Shown here piece after piece: positions 24,801 to 37,253 of a DNA stretch of 64,000 nucleotides. Location of the stretch: NCBI GenBank assembly GCA_036897625.1, contig JAYMTA010000023.1, forward strand, positions 23,625-87,624, read 5' to 3'. The position numbers were made by a program, and so were the translations under genes. Source of the stretch: Pelargonium cotyledonis (Eukaryota > Streptophyta > Magnoliopsida > Geraniales > Geraniaceae). Under the pieces are notes generated by a model. That model saw only the letters and a program-made list of their open reading frames with translations. It did not search any database and was not told the DNA's origin. How positions within the stretch are numbered: the stretch's first letter is position 1; every line of letters begins with the position of its first letter.

Positions 24801-26352
24801 AACGTATTACTTATCATTAATATAGTATCCCCGAGACAAACAAATGAGTACTGATGTTAACACTTAAATTTTAGGATCCTTAAAGTCCTCCAGAAACTTT
24901 TAGTCATAATAGTCCTAGTTAGTATAGAAATAGGAAATCACTTATATAGAATATATTCTTCCTTAACTACGTTAATTATGTAAATTTAAAGCAGGCAAGG
25001 ACCCTTTTGAAAGTTAAAATGTGACTTCATTTCATCAAATATCAAAGGTTCGAATCGCTTAGTATCGGTTATAAACAAGGTTCTTGTTTTAATCTTTCCT
25101 CAGTGCTGACAAAAACGGCATAACACTTAAAAAGGGGGATATACAAATTTACTAACTAAACTCTGCCTTAGACTACTCTTTGAATCTAATTATGGTAAGA
25201 GGAGAGAAGACTTTAAAGTTTTTGTAGTTACAACACAAGGAGTCCCTACTAGTAAAATAGAAAAAGCACTGACCCAATCAATAGGGGTATTTTACCTACA
25301 TGCCCTTAACACCTACTCTTCCAAGTTGAGGATCATGTAAACTGCAGAATAAATAAAGAATAGCATAGAGAGCACTAGAAAGAAACTCCTTTCTTTTAGA
25401 ACCCTGTTTTTAGTTGTCATTTAAGACCTTTAGTAATATTTATCCCTCTACGCTCGTAACTCGCTTACTGTGTAGATATAAATATATAGTTGTATTTTAT
25501 TAGGACTCTCCGCGTTTTTAAAGTACTGAATAACTTTAAAATTACAGAAGCTTTAAATAATAATATAGTGTAAAAAAGATTCTAGGACTTTCTATTAGCG
25601 GCGCTCCTTCCCCTCTTATTGCCTTGATCCGAAACTTTTTAGGCATCCCTTTGCTTTATCCTATATACATGCTCGAATTTCTTAGATCTGTAAATAAAAA
25701 GAGGGGTTAAAATAAAAGTTTCATATCTCCTAGAATTTAGAACCTTGTTCTATCATTGCTGAAAAATAGAAAGTTATATCTTTTCTTTTCTGGAGACTTT
25801 TTTATTCTCTTACTTGAATCTCTTAAATAATTTTACTACTCATCAATTCTTAAGACTCTTATCGCAAGCTTTTTTTTAACTGCTCGTCCTTGAAAGACTC
25901 TAGTTGGAGTAAGAATTTCCTAAGCTATTTTAGATTTCGTATTGATGAATAAATTATGGGAAATTCCGTGTAGTTAGTAAAATTTTTTAGTCAGGAAGTA
26001 AGAACGTCGAGCAACTTCTACCTATTATCAATCAAGTAAAAGCAATTAGATACGGTTCAAAAGCTCGCTTTGTTAGGTTCTGCCCTCGGGTCGCTTATAC
26101 TTTTTTGCTTCACAAACAAATTGGATTTCTAGTTGTATCCCGAAAAGCCTCGTTGCTAATATTAGGGTTGTAAACTTATTCAAATACTGTCAGTCAAGTC
26201 CTTCTTATTGCTAACGACGTTATTAAAGGGTGCCCAGTACCAAGAATTAGTAGACACTGTAGTAAAAAGCCAGAGAGAACTAGTAATAAACGGTACCTCT
26301 TAAAGGAGCTTCTATACTACGGGCATTCCTATATGTATGTAAAGTTTTTTTT
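21881..26352. other. gene-free stretch with one tRNA-like relic
   Basis: No protein gene is supported. A tRNA-like relic lies at about 24996-25068. Six or more GGATCC palindromes are seen (for example 22283, 23122, 23660, 24183, 24474, 24870). Frames of 60-66 codons at 22440, 23527, 23663 and 24276 show no domain or signal and are of chance length. Confidence 0.45.
24996..25068 (+). pseudogene. tRNA-like relic, TCA-type loop
   Basis: The D-arm reads TTTTGAAAGTTAAAA (TTTT/AAAA stem). Anticodon stem TGTGA/TCATC has four of five pairs around CTTCATT, giving TCA (Trp-type in mitochondria). The T-arm at 25044-25060 is AAAGG-TTCGAAT-CGCTT with three pairs and a G-G clash at 52-62. The acceptor strands do not pair. 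Its D-arm is identical over 14 bases to that of the relic at about 63.2 kb. Confidence 0.35.
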
Positions 26353-26354
26353 AA

Positions 26355-26422
26355 TGTATAGCTGGACTTAAGCCCGCGGCTGTTGGGTTCCAAACCCTGT
26401 GCTCTGCCAAGCGAGCTATACA
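26355..26422 (-). tRNA. tRNA-like element, Pro(TGG) type
   Basis: Minus strand. TGTATAG and CTATACA pair perfectly at the two ends, and the pairing extends to 11 bp (26353-26363 with 26414-26424). The D-arm is GCTCGCTTGGCAGAGC with a good stem and a GG in the loop. Anticodon loop TTTGGAA gives TGG (Pro), flanked by GGG/CCC; the two outer anticodon-stem pairs are lost. T-arm GCGGG-CTTAAGT-CCAGC has four of five pairs, but the loop is CTTAAGT instead of the usual TTCRANN. It is the best end-to-end pairing of any element in the window, so it may be a real gene with an unusual T-loop. The exact register of the acceptor against T8-A9 is ambiguous by one or two bases. Confidence 0.6.
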
Positions 26423-26424
26423 TT

Positions 26425-29327
26425 CAGAACAAAATAAGGTCCCTTTTTGTTAAGATTTTTATTGCATGCTAATTAAGAACTCTGTGTCTCACACCACGCG
26501 GCTGGGCCCTTTAGAAATAGTCTTGAACCGGATCTAGTCTAGTTTTTTTCTTATTACTTAAATAATATATATTATACGCTAAAACCGCTGCGTCAGACTC
26601 TTATTTGTTGTTTGCTAGCTCATTGTTGGTCAATTCTTTATAATATAATATTGTTGAATAAAACTATTTAAATTGTGTAGAATTTAAGTAAGAATTACTC
26701 CAAAATGGGTTGTGTTCGAATAAATAATAAAATAAAGCATAGTTAAGAAGTTAAACTGTTTTGGTTTTGAATACTCTGCCTTTATCTGTATCTTAATTTT
26801 GTGAACCAGATGCCTGCTATAGCTTTTTTTTTTTTTTCATAAGGGAAAGGGTATATAGTATAGTATTTACTTACTCAAACTAATTCAAGTCGAATATTAC
26901 TAACAAGAATTCTTTAATGTTATTTAAGACAATGTTTGCTAAATCAACATACCCAACTCTAAACTAATCGGGGTATTAACCCCCTCCCTTTGGAGTTAAC
27001 AGCATTATGTTAGGGAATAAGCAACCTTTTCAGCTATATGAGTAGCAAACTTTATTTGGAGAGATAAGATCCAGGTTAGGCATCCATTTATTACTCAGTT
27101 ACTACTTGGGAAGAATACTTTTAGATTTTATTGTATTTCTTATTATACTTTACTGAGCTAAGGGCATGCGCTAGTTATAAAAGTACACAAAAGTATAAAG
27201 GAAAAGTATGGGGAAAAAGGGGAACTACTAGTCTAATAGAGATAGATAATATAACAGAGAAACTCGTGTTGGTTAATAAATGCACCTATTTTAAATTGTA
27301 TTAGAAACAGTACATACTTGTGTAAAGTAACAAGATTAAAACTCCTTAGATTTGACCTCTATCATACTAAGGAAATTCTTCTTTTATTTCAATTTTCCAC
27401 GGATTTACGGGACCCCTATCTTAACTCACTATATATATTAGAAATATAAATTTGAAAGCTTCTCGAAATTCTACAAACATAATAGGTAGTAAGCCCTGCC
27501 TTTTAATTTAAAAAAGGGTCTTTTGTTTTGAAAAGAACAGCTTTAACTGGACTCTAATCATAAACAAAAAGGACCCACTTGGCTGGAAACTCAAGGTATC
27601 CAAAAAGCTTTGACAGACTTTAAGATGCATATTTCTGTAGCTTACTTGCGGTATGCCTAATAAACTTTTCCTTATACAAGCTAATGACTAATAGTTTGAG
27701 AAGAGAGAAGAATTTCAAGTAGAAGAAGCAGTTGTAGATTTTGCGTTGTAATGTATTTCTAAAAGATCCAGGGTAGTCTCACTCAGGGCTGGGACTTTGT
27801 GTAAATAATTCTCTAATAGAAAAGGCGTCCAGCTAGTAGATACAGGATCTAAGATTTATGTTTGGCTGTTAAATAGTCGAGGGCTAAACTCTGATTGTAT
27901 AGTCTCAACACCAGAACCCTTTTTACTCAACAACAAGCTAAGAGTTAAACTTTTATATATATCCTATTGTTTGTGAAGGGTTTGTCATAAAGAAGCTTTT
28001 TTAAGAAGCAACCTGCCTACTCCTGATAAAGCAATGTAATAGTTTTTTACTCTTAGAGAGTCCCAGTATAGAAATGTCTTATAGAAATACCAAGATAAGG
28101 TTCCTATTAGAAACAGGGGTTTTGAAAGGGCATAACTATTCTCCCCCTTTCTAATAACCAATGTCTTTATTTAAAACTAACTAATACCAGGTAAGTGTTT
28201 TTTTAGTAAAAAAGGATTAGCTGCTTGCTAAAGAGCCCAAAAAGCAGAGATTTCTATTTAAATGATTCATAGATTTATAAGTCGTACGTCTATACGAACC
28301 AATCTCTACCGAAGCTAAAGCTTGTCTTACTGTAAAACATTGATAATAACCACCTTTAGGAAGCAAATATATCTCGTACTAAATAATAAAAAACTCGGGT
28401 TTACCTAAGGGGCAACCCTATTAGTTTTATACGGAAAAAGCTTTTCTGATTGAATTCCTTTTGGACTTAGACACTTAACTTACGAAAATTTCTAATACTG
28501 AATATTTACTGACCCTTCTTTTTCTAATAAACGAGTTTTCTTAGACGTAGGAATTCTTGTCTATGCCTTTTATAGTCTATATGCTTTATATATTTAAACT
28601 CTAACAATTTGGTATAAAAGAGTTTTTTATTCCAGCTGTTAAATCCACTGGTTATCAGAAATGTTTTCTATTGATATAAGAGAGTCTTTTTAGCCAGTTT
28701 GAGTTATCTAGATGCCTAGCCTTACATTTTTAGTTTTAAATTCTTAATTTTTTAGGATTTCTTGTATACTTGGCAATTTTCATTACTATCTTTTACAAAA
28801 AGGAAGGGTAAGCTGTGTTTTGTATTAGAAATTTTAGCTTATTTCTCCGACAAGAACTTTATAAGGCCTTCAAGGGCCCTCCTAGTTCAGTAAAACTCTT
28901 TTTGTTGCAAAAGGGAACTCTAATACTTATGTATAGACGAGATTTCTATTAAATATAGTGATTCCATAATAGTTATTTTCTTGTTGGAAATTTAAATATA
29001 GACCCAGAAAACTAATACTTAATCTTAGTAAGCCTATTCTGCCTTCCTTCCTATAAACCTAACCCCACATCCCTCAAACCCAATAAAGAGGAATCTTGCG
29101 CGGCTCACTATTCTTAATCTTGCTAGTCTAAGGCCTTCCAAAGCAAAGATCAAAAAATGTATAACAAGTAATTTTTAAAAAGAATAGAATTCTCTAAAAG
29201 TTTCAATTAGTTATTGCTGATCGATACATAATTACTTATTAAATAAATGTCATGAATATTATATACTTTGACTTTCTTAGGGTTTATAGAAAATTAGTAT
29301 TTAGACTTGACATAATCTTGTTTAAAC
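26425..29327. other. gene-free stretch
   Basis: No gene is supported. A T14 run lies at 26824-26837. The rest is AT-rich sequence with scattered GG..CC words. Confidence 0.45.
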
Positions 29328-29400
29328 ATACTGAAGCAGCACTTGAACCCGCGGACATTGGGTTAATCTGACAATGCTCTAGCAACTGAGCTATACACCT
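29328..29400 (-). tRNA. tRNA-like element, Lys/Asn type
   Basis: Minus strand. GGTGTATAGCTCAGTTGCTA followed by GAGCATTG is very close to the 5' half of mitochondrial tRNA-Lys. The T-arm GCGGG-TTCAAGT-GCTGC at 29336-29352 has four of five pairs and one G-G clash at 53-61. The anticodon region TTGTC-AGATTAA-CCCAA keeps three outer pairs but loses the two next to the loop, and position 33 is G instead of T, so the anticodon cannot be read with confidence. The 3' acceptor strand (TTCAGTA) does not match the 5' strand. It reads as a good 5' half and T-arm with a damaged centre and end, so it is probably non-functional unless edited. Confidence 0.5.
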
Positions 29401-30139
29401 ACAAAGAAGGGTTTTGGTTCTATAAGTGCCTTTGAATTAAGGATTAACTGGTTGGCGAGTCTATTATTTAAGAAGAATACCTTAAAGAAATTGTAATGTA
29501 AATCATCTCTCTGATTTGCCTCCATAGAATACCCTGATCTAGCAATACAGTATATTTAAACCGTTGACTCATATACCTAGGTCCCCCTTTTTTCAACTAA
29601 ACATTTGTTTTATGGGTCCCCGAGAATTCTTGCTAAATTCGTGAGTGTAATAAACTATATTTAAAGAATACTCTGTCTAGTAATCGAGGGGCAAAGCAGC
29701 CTTTCAGCAAGTAGCCTGTTAATATTCTTCCTAGTACTAAATACTACAACAATAACTAAAGTTTAATATAAAAAGGTATAAATTTCTATGCTTTATAGAT
29801 CTTTTGTAAGAAAAACTGAATAAGGTAAAGGGCCAAACTTGCTTAAATAATAGGAAAGCTCCCTAACAATACAATAAGGATTTTAGAATTTCTCTTTACT
29901 AAAAATTTTCGATTTATACAATTGTTAAGAACTAGTTTCGAAGTCATTTACGGAGGTATAGAGAGCGGAGATGGGAATACTAAGACTTCTACTAATACTA
30001 TAACTACAAGAACTATTACATTATAGTAATACGTATAGAGAATCTATTTTCTTACTTCAAAAAAGAAGAAGAAGAGTACTATTCTACCTCTACTACAAAA
30101 TAGATAGCTATACAAGAGGAAAACTTTACTATTAGTGGG
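29401..30139. other. gene-free stretch
   Basis: No gene is supported. From about 29980 the + strand turns into ACT/ATA/AAG-rich sequence that leads into family locus F. Confidence 0.4.
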
Positions 30140-30410
30140 GATTAAAGCAACATGTTAGGACAGGTACTAGCTGCAATAATACAGATAAGAAGAGTATAGC
30201 AGAGATCCGGAATCTAGCTCTTAAGACTGATAAGTAAGAAGCTAAGATACAGAGTAAGGAAGTAGGTCAAAAAGGTTTTCTAGGTCTAAGGAAGGGTATA
30301 CAGCTGCAGACTTAGAAGAAACAAATAGAGATTTCTAGCTGTTAAGAGATAGGTATGAAAGGTCTGTAGGTTAAGAGTAAATGTTTAGGTAAGTAACTCC
30401 TGGAAGAGAG
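30140..30410 (+). repeat. lysine-rich family locus F, one frame with several stops
   Basis: In a single + frame the sequence reads RTGTSCNNTDKKSIAEIRN, then LALKTDK, stop, EAKIQSKEVGQKGFLGLRKG, IQLQT, stop, KKQIEISSC, stop, EIGMKGL, stop, VKSKCLGK. Codon choice (AAG, AGT, GGT, ATA) stays the same across the stops. Most interrupted positions are TAA or TAG, one base from AAA, AAG or CAG. This looks like a decayed or stop-containing copy of the same kind of sequence as loci A to E. No AHK word survives here, so membership rests on composition and the IQSK word shared with A1 (NIQSS) and G (EIQS). Confidence 0.35.
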
Positions 30411-33400
30411 CTCTGTAGCAGTAAGATTCCTATTTTTGTTTCATGAATAGGAGTCTCTTTGCAAGAAATTTAATCTGAAACTGCTCCCCTTTTTATCTCA
30501 GTTTTCGTTATACTTTTTACCACGAATCCGTTTTTTTACTTACTAAGACTCTATTTTACAGGTATCCGCTTTTACAAGTAAACAAAGCCGATCATCCTAT
30601 GTTTTGACAAGTATCAGAAAAAAAAAAGTAGGGAGTTAGTAATTCTTAATGTATGCTTTATTGTAATAACTAAGTGTTCAAGCTCTTGCGGTAAGGGATC
30701 TTTTATTTAGTCTTTATTATAAACTCATTTAAATAAGTTAAACAGCTACAAAGGGAATTCTTTTATTCGGCAAAAACTATTTAAAAAGATTTCTTTGTTA
30801 CAGTTATATTCCGCGTTCCTCTTGTTTGCTACCTCTATTCCATAACAAGTATTATAATATAAAACTTATATATTTATCAGTCTTTAATCCCGGATTTCTC
30901 TTAAAAACATGGGGTCATTTTTTCTCTTGACTTGTCCGGTTAGCAGTTTATCTTATAGGTTCTTTTTTTAGAGCTTTGGTTGGTTTCTTGTTTCATTTAT
31001 AGGTATAGGAAGTTCTTTGCTTACTGTAGTAACCTTATAAAATATACTTGAATGTGTTTATTACATATTTTGTCGCTATCTATCTTAGACTTGTGTAAGG
31101 CTTGATCATCTATGATATCTGTATACTCTGAGTTTTTTGATAGGCCTTATAAACTATTTACATATGCTTTAACTACAGGTGTGTACTAACCTTTATTATA
31201 AGAGCTAATCTAAATAGCTTCCTTTTTTAAGTTAATTTTTAATATCTTGTCATATAAAGTAAGATTAAAGTAATTAATGGCTCTTATTTATATATGAAAT
31301 TACTTATAGAATATAGTCGGAATTTCTACGGTAGCTTTCCTTAATTATTTCTCCTCTGCCTGCCTGTTCCTTGTCGTAGCTTAACCATCTTCTTGTAAGT
31401 AACCTAGTGGTTAATGCTTTTCAGAGATATTTAGTAAAGGCACCGTACAATTAAGAGTGGAGTTTCCTTGTTCTTAGTAAGGAACACGCGAGGTTAAGTC
31501 ATTTATACGGGGTAGTCCCGTTCAAAGGATTCTTTTTATAGTTTCAGTACCTCACACACTTTTAGTAGAATGCTCACATAAATTGGAAAAAGTCTCCCTG
31601 TACAAGAATTTATTAGGCAGTTCATAAGAAAAACCATATTACTAGATATTTGAAAGTCTTATAACTAAAAGAGACTTTCTTAGAAACTCTGACACGATAT
31701 AGTATACTTAAAAGCGTTCTACATTACTACCCACTTTTTGTTCATTAACAAACCCGGAGTTTTTACCTATATATATAATGACTTTAGGCTTATTTTACGT
31801 AACTGTCGGAAGGTGTCAAGCCGTCTCCCTAATCCCTATGCCGTTGGTTCAAATGCTATTGTTAGTGAAAATTTCCATTTATTCGGCAATAGTAACAAGA
31901 AGCGGATCTCGGGTAGTTTTCAAAAACGAGTTTATTTGGCACTCTTTACCCTTTTTATACTACAAATATTTATACTAGCTTGATGAACTATTACAAATAA
32001 AGATTCCTCTTTTATTCCTTAAGGTCAGGGAACCCAATTCTAAGGCGAGGGTGTGTACTGTAAGGCAATATATTCATTAATTTTCAGTACTAAGCAGAAT
32101 GCTATGTAGTGTAGACGAAAAATTAATAAGCAATCCTCTTATTTTTGAAACTATAATGTGCTTGTATTTTATTCTAATGCATACTTTCCATTCCGCATTT
32201 ACAATACAGGTAAAAAGAGCTCCCACTTATAAGTAAATCAGATCCCTTTGGATTCTGCTCATTAAAAATTCCTTTGTTTAAGCCAATACTAGATGCCAAT
32301 TTCCACTCATAATACAAGACTTTCCTATGTTCCCTTATTTTGAATCCCTCTTACTTTAGTAGTAAGAGATTAGAAACTCCAATCACTAAGTGAAGCCTCG
32401 TGATTAACTGCCAGATTTATCCATTTTTTAGAGAAGTTTAATTATCTGATTTACTATATTCTACTAAAGCCTGCTTTTTGTATGTACTTGGACTCAGATA
32501 GAGTTGTCCAGTCCGTGCAAAGATAGTGGTGAATACTAATGAGGTTAAGGACTTTTGGATGATGGACACAGGGTTCTTAATTAGAATTAGTCTAGTTTAC
32601 ATATGATATGATTAAGAGCTAAAAACTGGGTATATCCTTTAATATGACAAGGTCCTTTCCTTTCAATCAGGAGAATCCCAGTTCTAATACTATACCCAAG
32701 TTAAATAAATATTTTAACATAGAATTAAATATTTGCTTTACAAAGTACAAGGTTTCGGCGGTTTACCTAATGAAAAACAAAGTCTTTATTGTTTTATACG
32801 ATGGTTATACTTTATCTCCTAGATCTTGTTTTGTATCTAAAAATCTGTATTTATTAGCAAAAAAAATTCTTCTTATTTATATGGGCTCCTAGTTATATCA
32901 CGCATCAATCCTTGATAAATCCTCGAGAAGTTTTATTCCTGGCACGTAAATACAGGCACCCCTTTAGTCACTTCAAAAGGGGCTTCTTTTAACTTTTAAA
33001 AAACAGCAAAACGATATCTTAAAGTTTATGAAGAGGCTATAATCTCCTAAATTAGTATAGAAGAACCAATAATATAGCGCCTTATATAAATATACCGATC
33101 AAATATTTTATTTAGTACAAATTCCTATATAGACTCACAACATTTTAGGGTCCTTTAAAAACAAAGCTTAGTCACAAGGTGTCCTTAATATCTAAACTTG
33201 GTTGAACCCTAATATATCTCTAAAACGAGTGTATCTTGATTTAATATCTCACGCCTAAATTTGTAGTCACCGGATTTTCCTCGTCTTTTAACGAGTCGCT
33301 TATCTTAGATTAGATCTTAGCTAGCCTTAACTACTAACTGCGAACGTACCTAAAACATATTTATATATCAAGAAAGTCGTTGGTTCGGATCAGATAATAA

Positions 33401-33944
33401 AGTGAGCTTCCGAGCTAGGTCCTCCACTAGTGTACAGAACGATAAATCCAATTTTCATGAATAATTCACCCGTCCTTTAGTTTAGAACAATTCCCTGTGG
33501 TTAAATGGGTTTGCTTGGTGACTCGTAAAATGTTCATGTAGATAAGAATAAACAGTGTATTCTGATCTAGCAACGCTGGCTGGGCTCCTCTTTTGTTCCC
33601 GCTATTAAAGTAATTTCGTTTGGACGGCTTTTTACAAAAGATCAGAATCTACTATCCTAATTCTTTGAGAGATCTTTCTACCACAGCTAACCTCCGTCTT
33701 CATGTGGAAAAGGATTTCTAGAGTTGAAAATTACGTCTGGAAAGTAGTAAGTTCAAGCATTTAAAATAAAATCTCGGGCACCCGTCACTAAAAAGGATAC
33801 TCAAGGGTGTTTAAACCCCGAAACCATATCATACGCAGGTAATATTTCGGCAATACTTATATAAAGATATACCTACTCTTCCCAATTCTATACTAAGATT
33901 ACTATTCTTATGTTTAGCATTTAAGTACCGAGCACGGGTTGTAA
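30411..33944. other. gene-free stretch with one T-arm relic
   Basis: No protein gene is supported. Two overlapping frames of 81 and 66 codons at 31738-31983 cross a tRNA-like relic and are artefacts. An 82-codon frame at 32644-32892 (MTRSFPFNQENPSSN..., later KNKVFIVLYDGYTLSPRS) has plausible protein texture, but I do not recognise it and its length is within chance. Confidence 0.4.
31785..31866 (+). pseudogene. tRNA-like relic
   Basis: T-arm GTTGG-TTCAAAT-GCTAT at 31843-31859 has three pairs and a G-G clash at 53-61. It is preceded by GGAAGGTGTCAAGCC, which resembles a D-arm. The anticodon arm is not readable. The 15-base word TGCCGTTGGTTCAAA recurs exactly at about 57.64 kb. Confidence 0.3.
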
Positions 33945-34145
33945 GTGAAATTACTCTCTATTCTGAATCGAAAGTCAAACTATACACCAATTATCCAAAT
34001 GCTTAAGCAAGGAACCCGGCAAGTTACTAATAAATATGAATTAAATTCTCTCCTAACCTTTTTAAATTCGTATGCAGTGAAAAGAAAGGAGGGCGCCTAT
34101 ACATCTTATTTAATATCCATAAGAGTGTGTAGAAAGCTAGATTAA
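33945..34145 (+). CDS. doubtful 66-codon frame, unrecognised
   Basis: GTG-started frame: MKLLSILNRKSNYTPIIQML, then KQGTRQVTNKYELNSLLTF, then LNSYAVKRKEGAYTSYLIS. The amino-acid mixture looks protein-like, with an amphipathic basic start, but there is no motif I know, no ribosome-binding site and no upstream promoter. Its only context is the S4-like frame 386 bases downstream. If both belong to one broken gene, the joining sequence does not supply readable ribosomal-protein sequence. Chance is the simpler explanation. Confidence 0.12.
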   Translation: MKLLSILNRKSNYTPIIQMLKQGTRQVTNKYELNSLLTFLNSYAVKRKEGAYTSYLISIRVCRKLD

Positions 34146-34531
34146 TTTAAGGCATGAGAGTTTTCAGATTGATGGAGAACTTAATAATTTAGGTAGAAAT
34201 ACATTGTTCTAGTTTCCCACTTGAGTTAGGGCTTTATTACTAAACAAAATAAACTTGGAATTAAAACTAAAGCAATGACTTTGTTCAGTTTGGTATGCGC
34301 GAGGATTCCCTATCGTGTCATCTTCATTTCAAAGACCCAAAAATCTAGTTAATAGTGAAGGGGGCTGAAAAGGATCCCAGTTCTTTAGGTTTTAAAAAGT
34401 GGTATAGTAATTCTAATTGTTAAGTGTTTCATAGAGTGTTTTAAATTCTTCTATAAAGTCTAATTAAATAAAAAAATACCAGATAAAAAGGTTTTAATGC
34501 TCTACAAGGACTCTTTTGATGAGTTTGCATC

Positions 34532-34732
34532 ATGCGCTATGCTTTTTATTTTTCAAAGTGGGTTAAGTGTCTATTAGACAAACTACTTCGAGGGTGCAAG
34601 CTGATTATAAAAAGTTTAGTCTTTATTGACCAAAGTCAAATTAATTTAGTAAAATATGGAGTTATACGAATAAATGAGATCGGAAAGAAAAAGCTTGTTA
34701 TGCCCAGCAAATATACTAGAAAGGAAACGTAA
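34532..34732 (+). CDS. doubtful 66-codon frame resembling an S4 RNA-binding domain
   Basis: The last third reads QINLVKYGVIRIN, two residues, then GKKKLVMPSKYTRKET. This follows the S4-domain pattern LV..G.I.VN.KKV..PSY seen in ribosomal protein uS4, with a two-residue insertion after the Asn. Before it, KWVKCLLDKLLRGCKLIIKS is where uS4 has its LE.RLD helix, but the RLD itself is not present. Known uS4 proteins are about 200 residues or more, so this would be only the C-terminal part. The upstream 380 bases give no uS4 N-terminal sequence. Either a fragment of a mitochondrial rps4 or a coincidence; I lean slightly to coincidence. Confidence 0.2.
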   Translation: MRYAFYFSKWVKCLLDKLLRGCKLIIKSLVFIDQSQINLVKYGVIRINEIGKKKLVMPSKYTRKET

Positions 34733-36330
34733 CTGCTACGGAGAAGGGGTAAGTAATAAAAGCCTTTCTTTAGTAAATGTGGCTACCATATAGGACAAAG
34801 AGTTGGTAAGTCCTTAAAAGAGTTCCCCGGGAAAAACTAAATACACAAAGACTCATGTAGTTAAGTACGTAATGATACTGTAACGGTTACATGCGCAACT
34901 TTTTAATACTTGTTCTAACTAGCGCAAACAAAGTTTTCTGAAATTGTATGACTTTTTGTTATACTACAACTTTAACTTATAAAAAATGACACACTAGTTT
35001 TTGTATCTAGGAACTCCTGTTATCAATATTTAAATGAATACATGAATTAACAATACTATGTCACATCGAAACAAAAGGATGCAGTTCCTAGAAGGACGCT
35101 TACTGAAAAATAACCTAAAACCAATAGAAATTCTAGTGCAATTTTAAGTCTAACTGGTTCCTATAACATAATTTGCGCGACCCAGGCTCTTACTCCTCCG
35201 CTAAAGGAAAAGGCGGGGAGACTTACCAAGGTAAGATTAAGACAGAGTTTTAACTTTATTAGTTCTTTGAAACATCTATTCTATAACTAAAATTATGTAT
35301 GATGACTCCTTTATGGGAATTCTTAAATCGTTGGCACTTCTTATCAGTCCTGAGGGTTCCTTTATGCCCTATTGAATTGGTCTTACACTCGCATCTTTAT
35401 AGAGGGCTTCCTGGTATTCATGATAGGAAGGTAAGGAATAGAAAAAAAAAATAGGATTCTAGTGAATGTAATGACCGGCTTACAGGGTGGAAGGACACAT
35501 TTTATCTATTGTATAATGCTCGGGGTCGGGTTTACGGTTTGGTACAAGTACTACGCGGCAACAGGAAATGGTGGCTTATTAAACCCTTTTGACATATTTC
35601 GAATCGTGCATCAGGATCTTATTGATGGGGGGTCCCTTCAATTTACAAGGTTTTTAGGTACTAGTCAAAGGTTCTTTTTAGTCTTTATTATAAAAAGGGG
35701 TTTGTAATGAAAATAAATTTATATAGTACTGTATTTGATAAAAATTTTAATTTATAAAGAGTTTTATTTACCTAGTGGATTCGTTGTTAATAATACTAAG
35801 TGCGGAAAACTTACTCGATAACACCAAAACTGATAAATACCCAACCCCTCGTACGTATACGACAAACTAAGAAAGAAGGGTAACTACATAGAAAATGAGT
35901 TCTTTCTTTTAATAAGATATTTGGTACCAAAATGAAGAAAGTGGTCTTTATTCCTATACAGAGCAGAAGTCCCATTATACCAAAGACTCTCAAAAAGATA
36001 ACAAAGGAACAGAACAGGGTTTTAAAGCAAACGGTATATAGCTGCACTAAAGGCACTGTCACAACAAGGAGAATGGCAAGGCTTTCCTCCGTTTTTGCTT
36101 AACAAAATGATATTTTATGTTAATAGGTTTTGGCTAAAGAATTCCTATATACAAGGTTTCCTTATTTAATTTAAAGTTCAAAGTCCAGGCATCTAATATA
36201 AAGATCTATAAGGCAGATATAATGTAAAAAGGGGTCAAATAGGGGCTGCTCCGAAATTAGGATACTGAAAAGGGGATATATGGTACTTAGCCCAATCTAC
36301 CAAGAATTCCTATTTCTCTGTTCTTTAGCA

Positions 36331-36346
36331 AAAAGGGTACCCTTTT
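36331..36346. repeat. perfect 16-bp palindrome
   Basis: AAAAGGGTACCCTTTT is a perfect inverted repeat with no spacer. It is the same design as the palindrome at 3910 with a different central tetramer. Confidence 0.6.
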
Positions 36347-37253
36347 AATAAATTAAGGAAGAACTTAGTTAGAGAGTAACTCTATTATTATCATCTATAG
36401 CAAATTTACGACACAAATTCCTATATAAGATGAAAAAGAGGTCAGTTTGAGATTTATTACTAATATCTTCCGGTAAGGTATCCCTTTTGCAGTGCGGGAT
36501 CCTTACTTAGAGTTTCTTATCCCACGTGTAAGTACTAAATGCTTATCTTCCGCTTCCAGTTACCTTTTTAATATATTTAGTATATACGTCCGATAAGGAA
36601 AAGTTTTATCGTAAAAGACTTTATTTTATTCCTACTGATGTAAAATACAGGAAATACTCAGGTTAACTCCAGTGTTGAACCTTAGCATGTTAAGTAAAAA
36701 CCCATGGATCGATCAAAGAAAAGAATAAATAGATAAAAATTATACATACTCCACACGCAAACACACACTTTTTAACTGTATTTACTACATTAGAAAACAT
36801 ACACTCAAAACGATTACTTTATTTATCTTGTTTATGAAAGCCCCTAACCTCTAAGTAATTCACTATCTCTGGATTTAGAAAGGGACAGATTCCGACTTCC
36901 TAACTTACCAGTTCTCAAATTTTAATAATTACCCGAAGCTAAACTTGAAAACAAGTATGTAAAGTTACCTTTTATATCAAAACAAATCTTCCTTGAATTA
37001 AAACTTACTTTGTTTTTGTAAAAAAGGACTCACTTAAAGGTTTCTTATTCCCTTAGTTTTAAACACCTATCTACGCAAAACCCAGTTAAAGGCAAGAAAG
37101 GCCCCTTTTTTAATGAGTAATTGGTAACTTAAAATTGACCTCCTAAATTCTATGAGATTTTTCCTATTGTTTTATCAGAGGGATTTTTTGTTTTTTGTAA
37201 TTTTTATAATTTGTAAAAAGTATACTATAAAGACTGTTCTGTGCATTAGATAA

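Noticed and set aside
33375-33400. T-loop-like GTTGGTTCGGATC on the + strand
   Set aside because: The stem does not pair and no D-arm or anticodon arm lies upstream.
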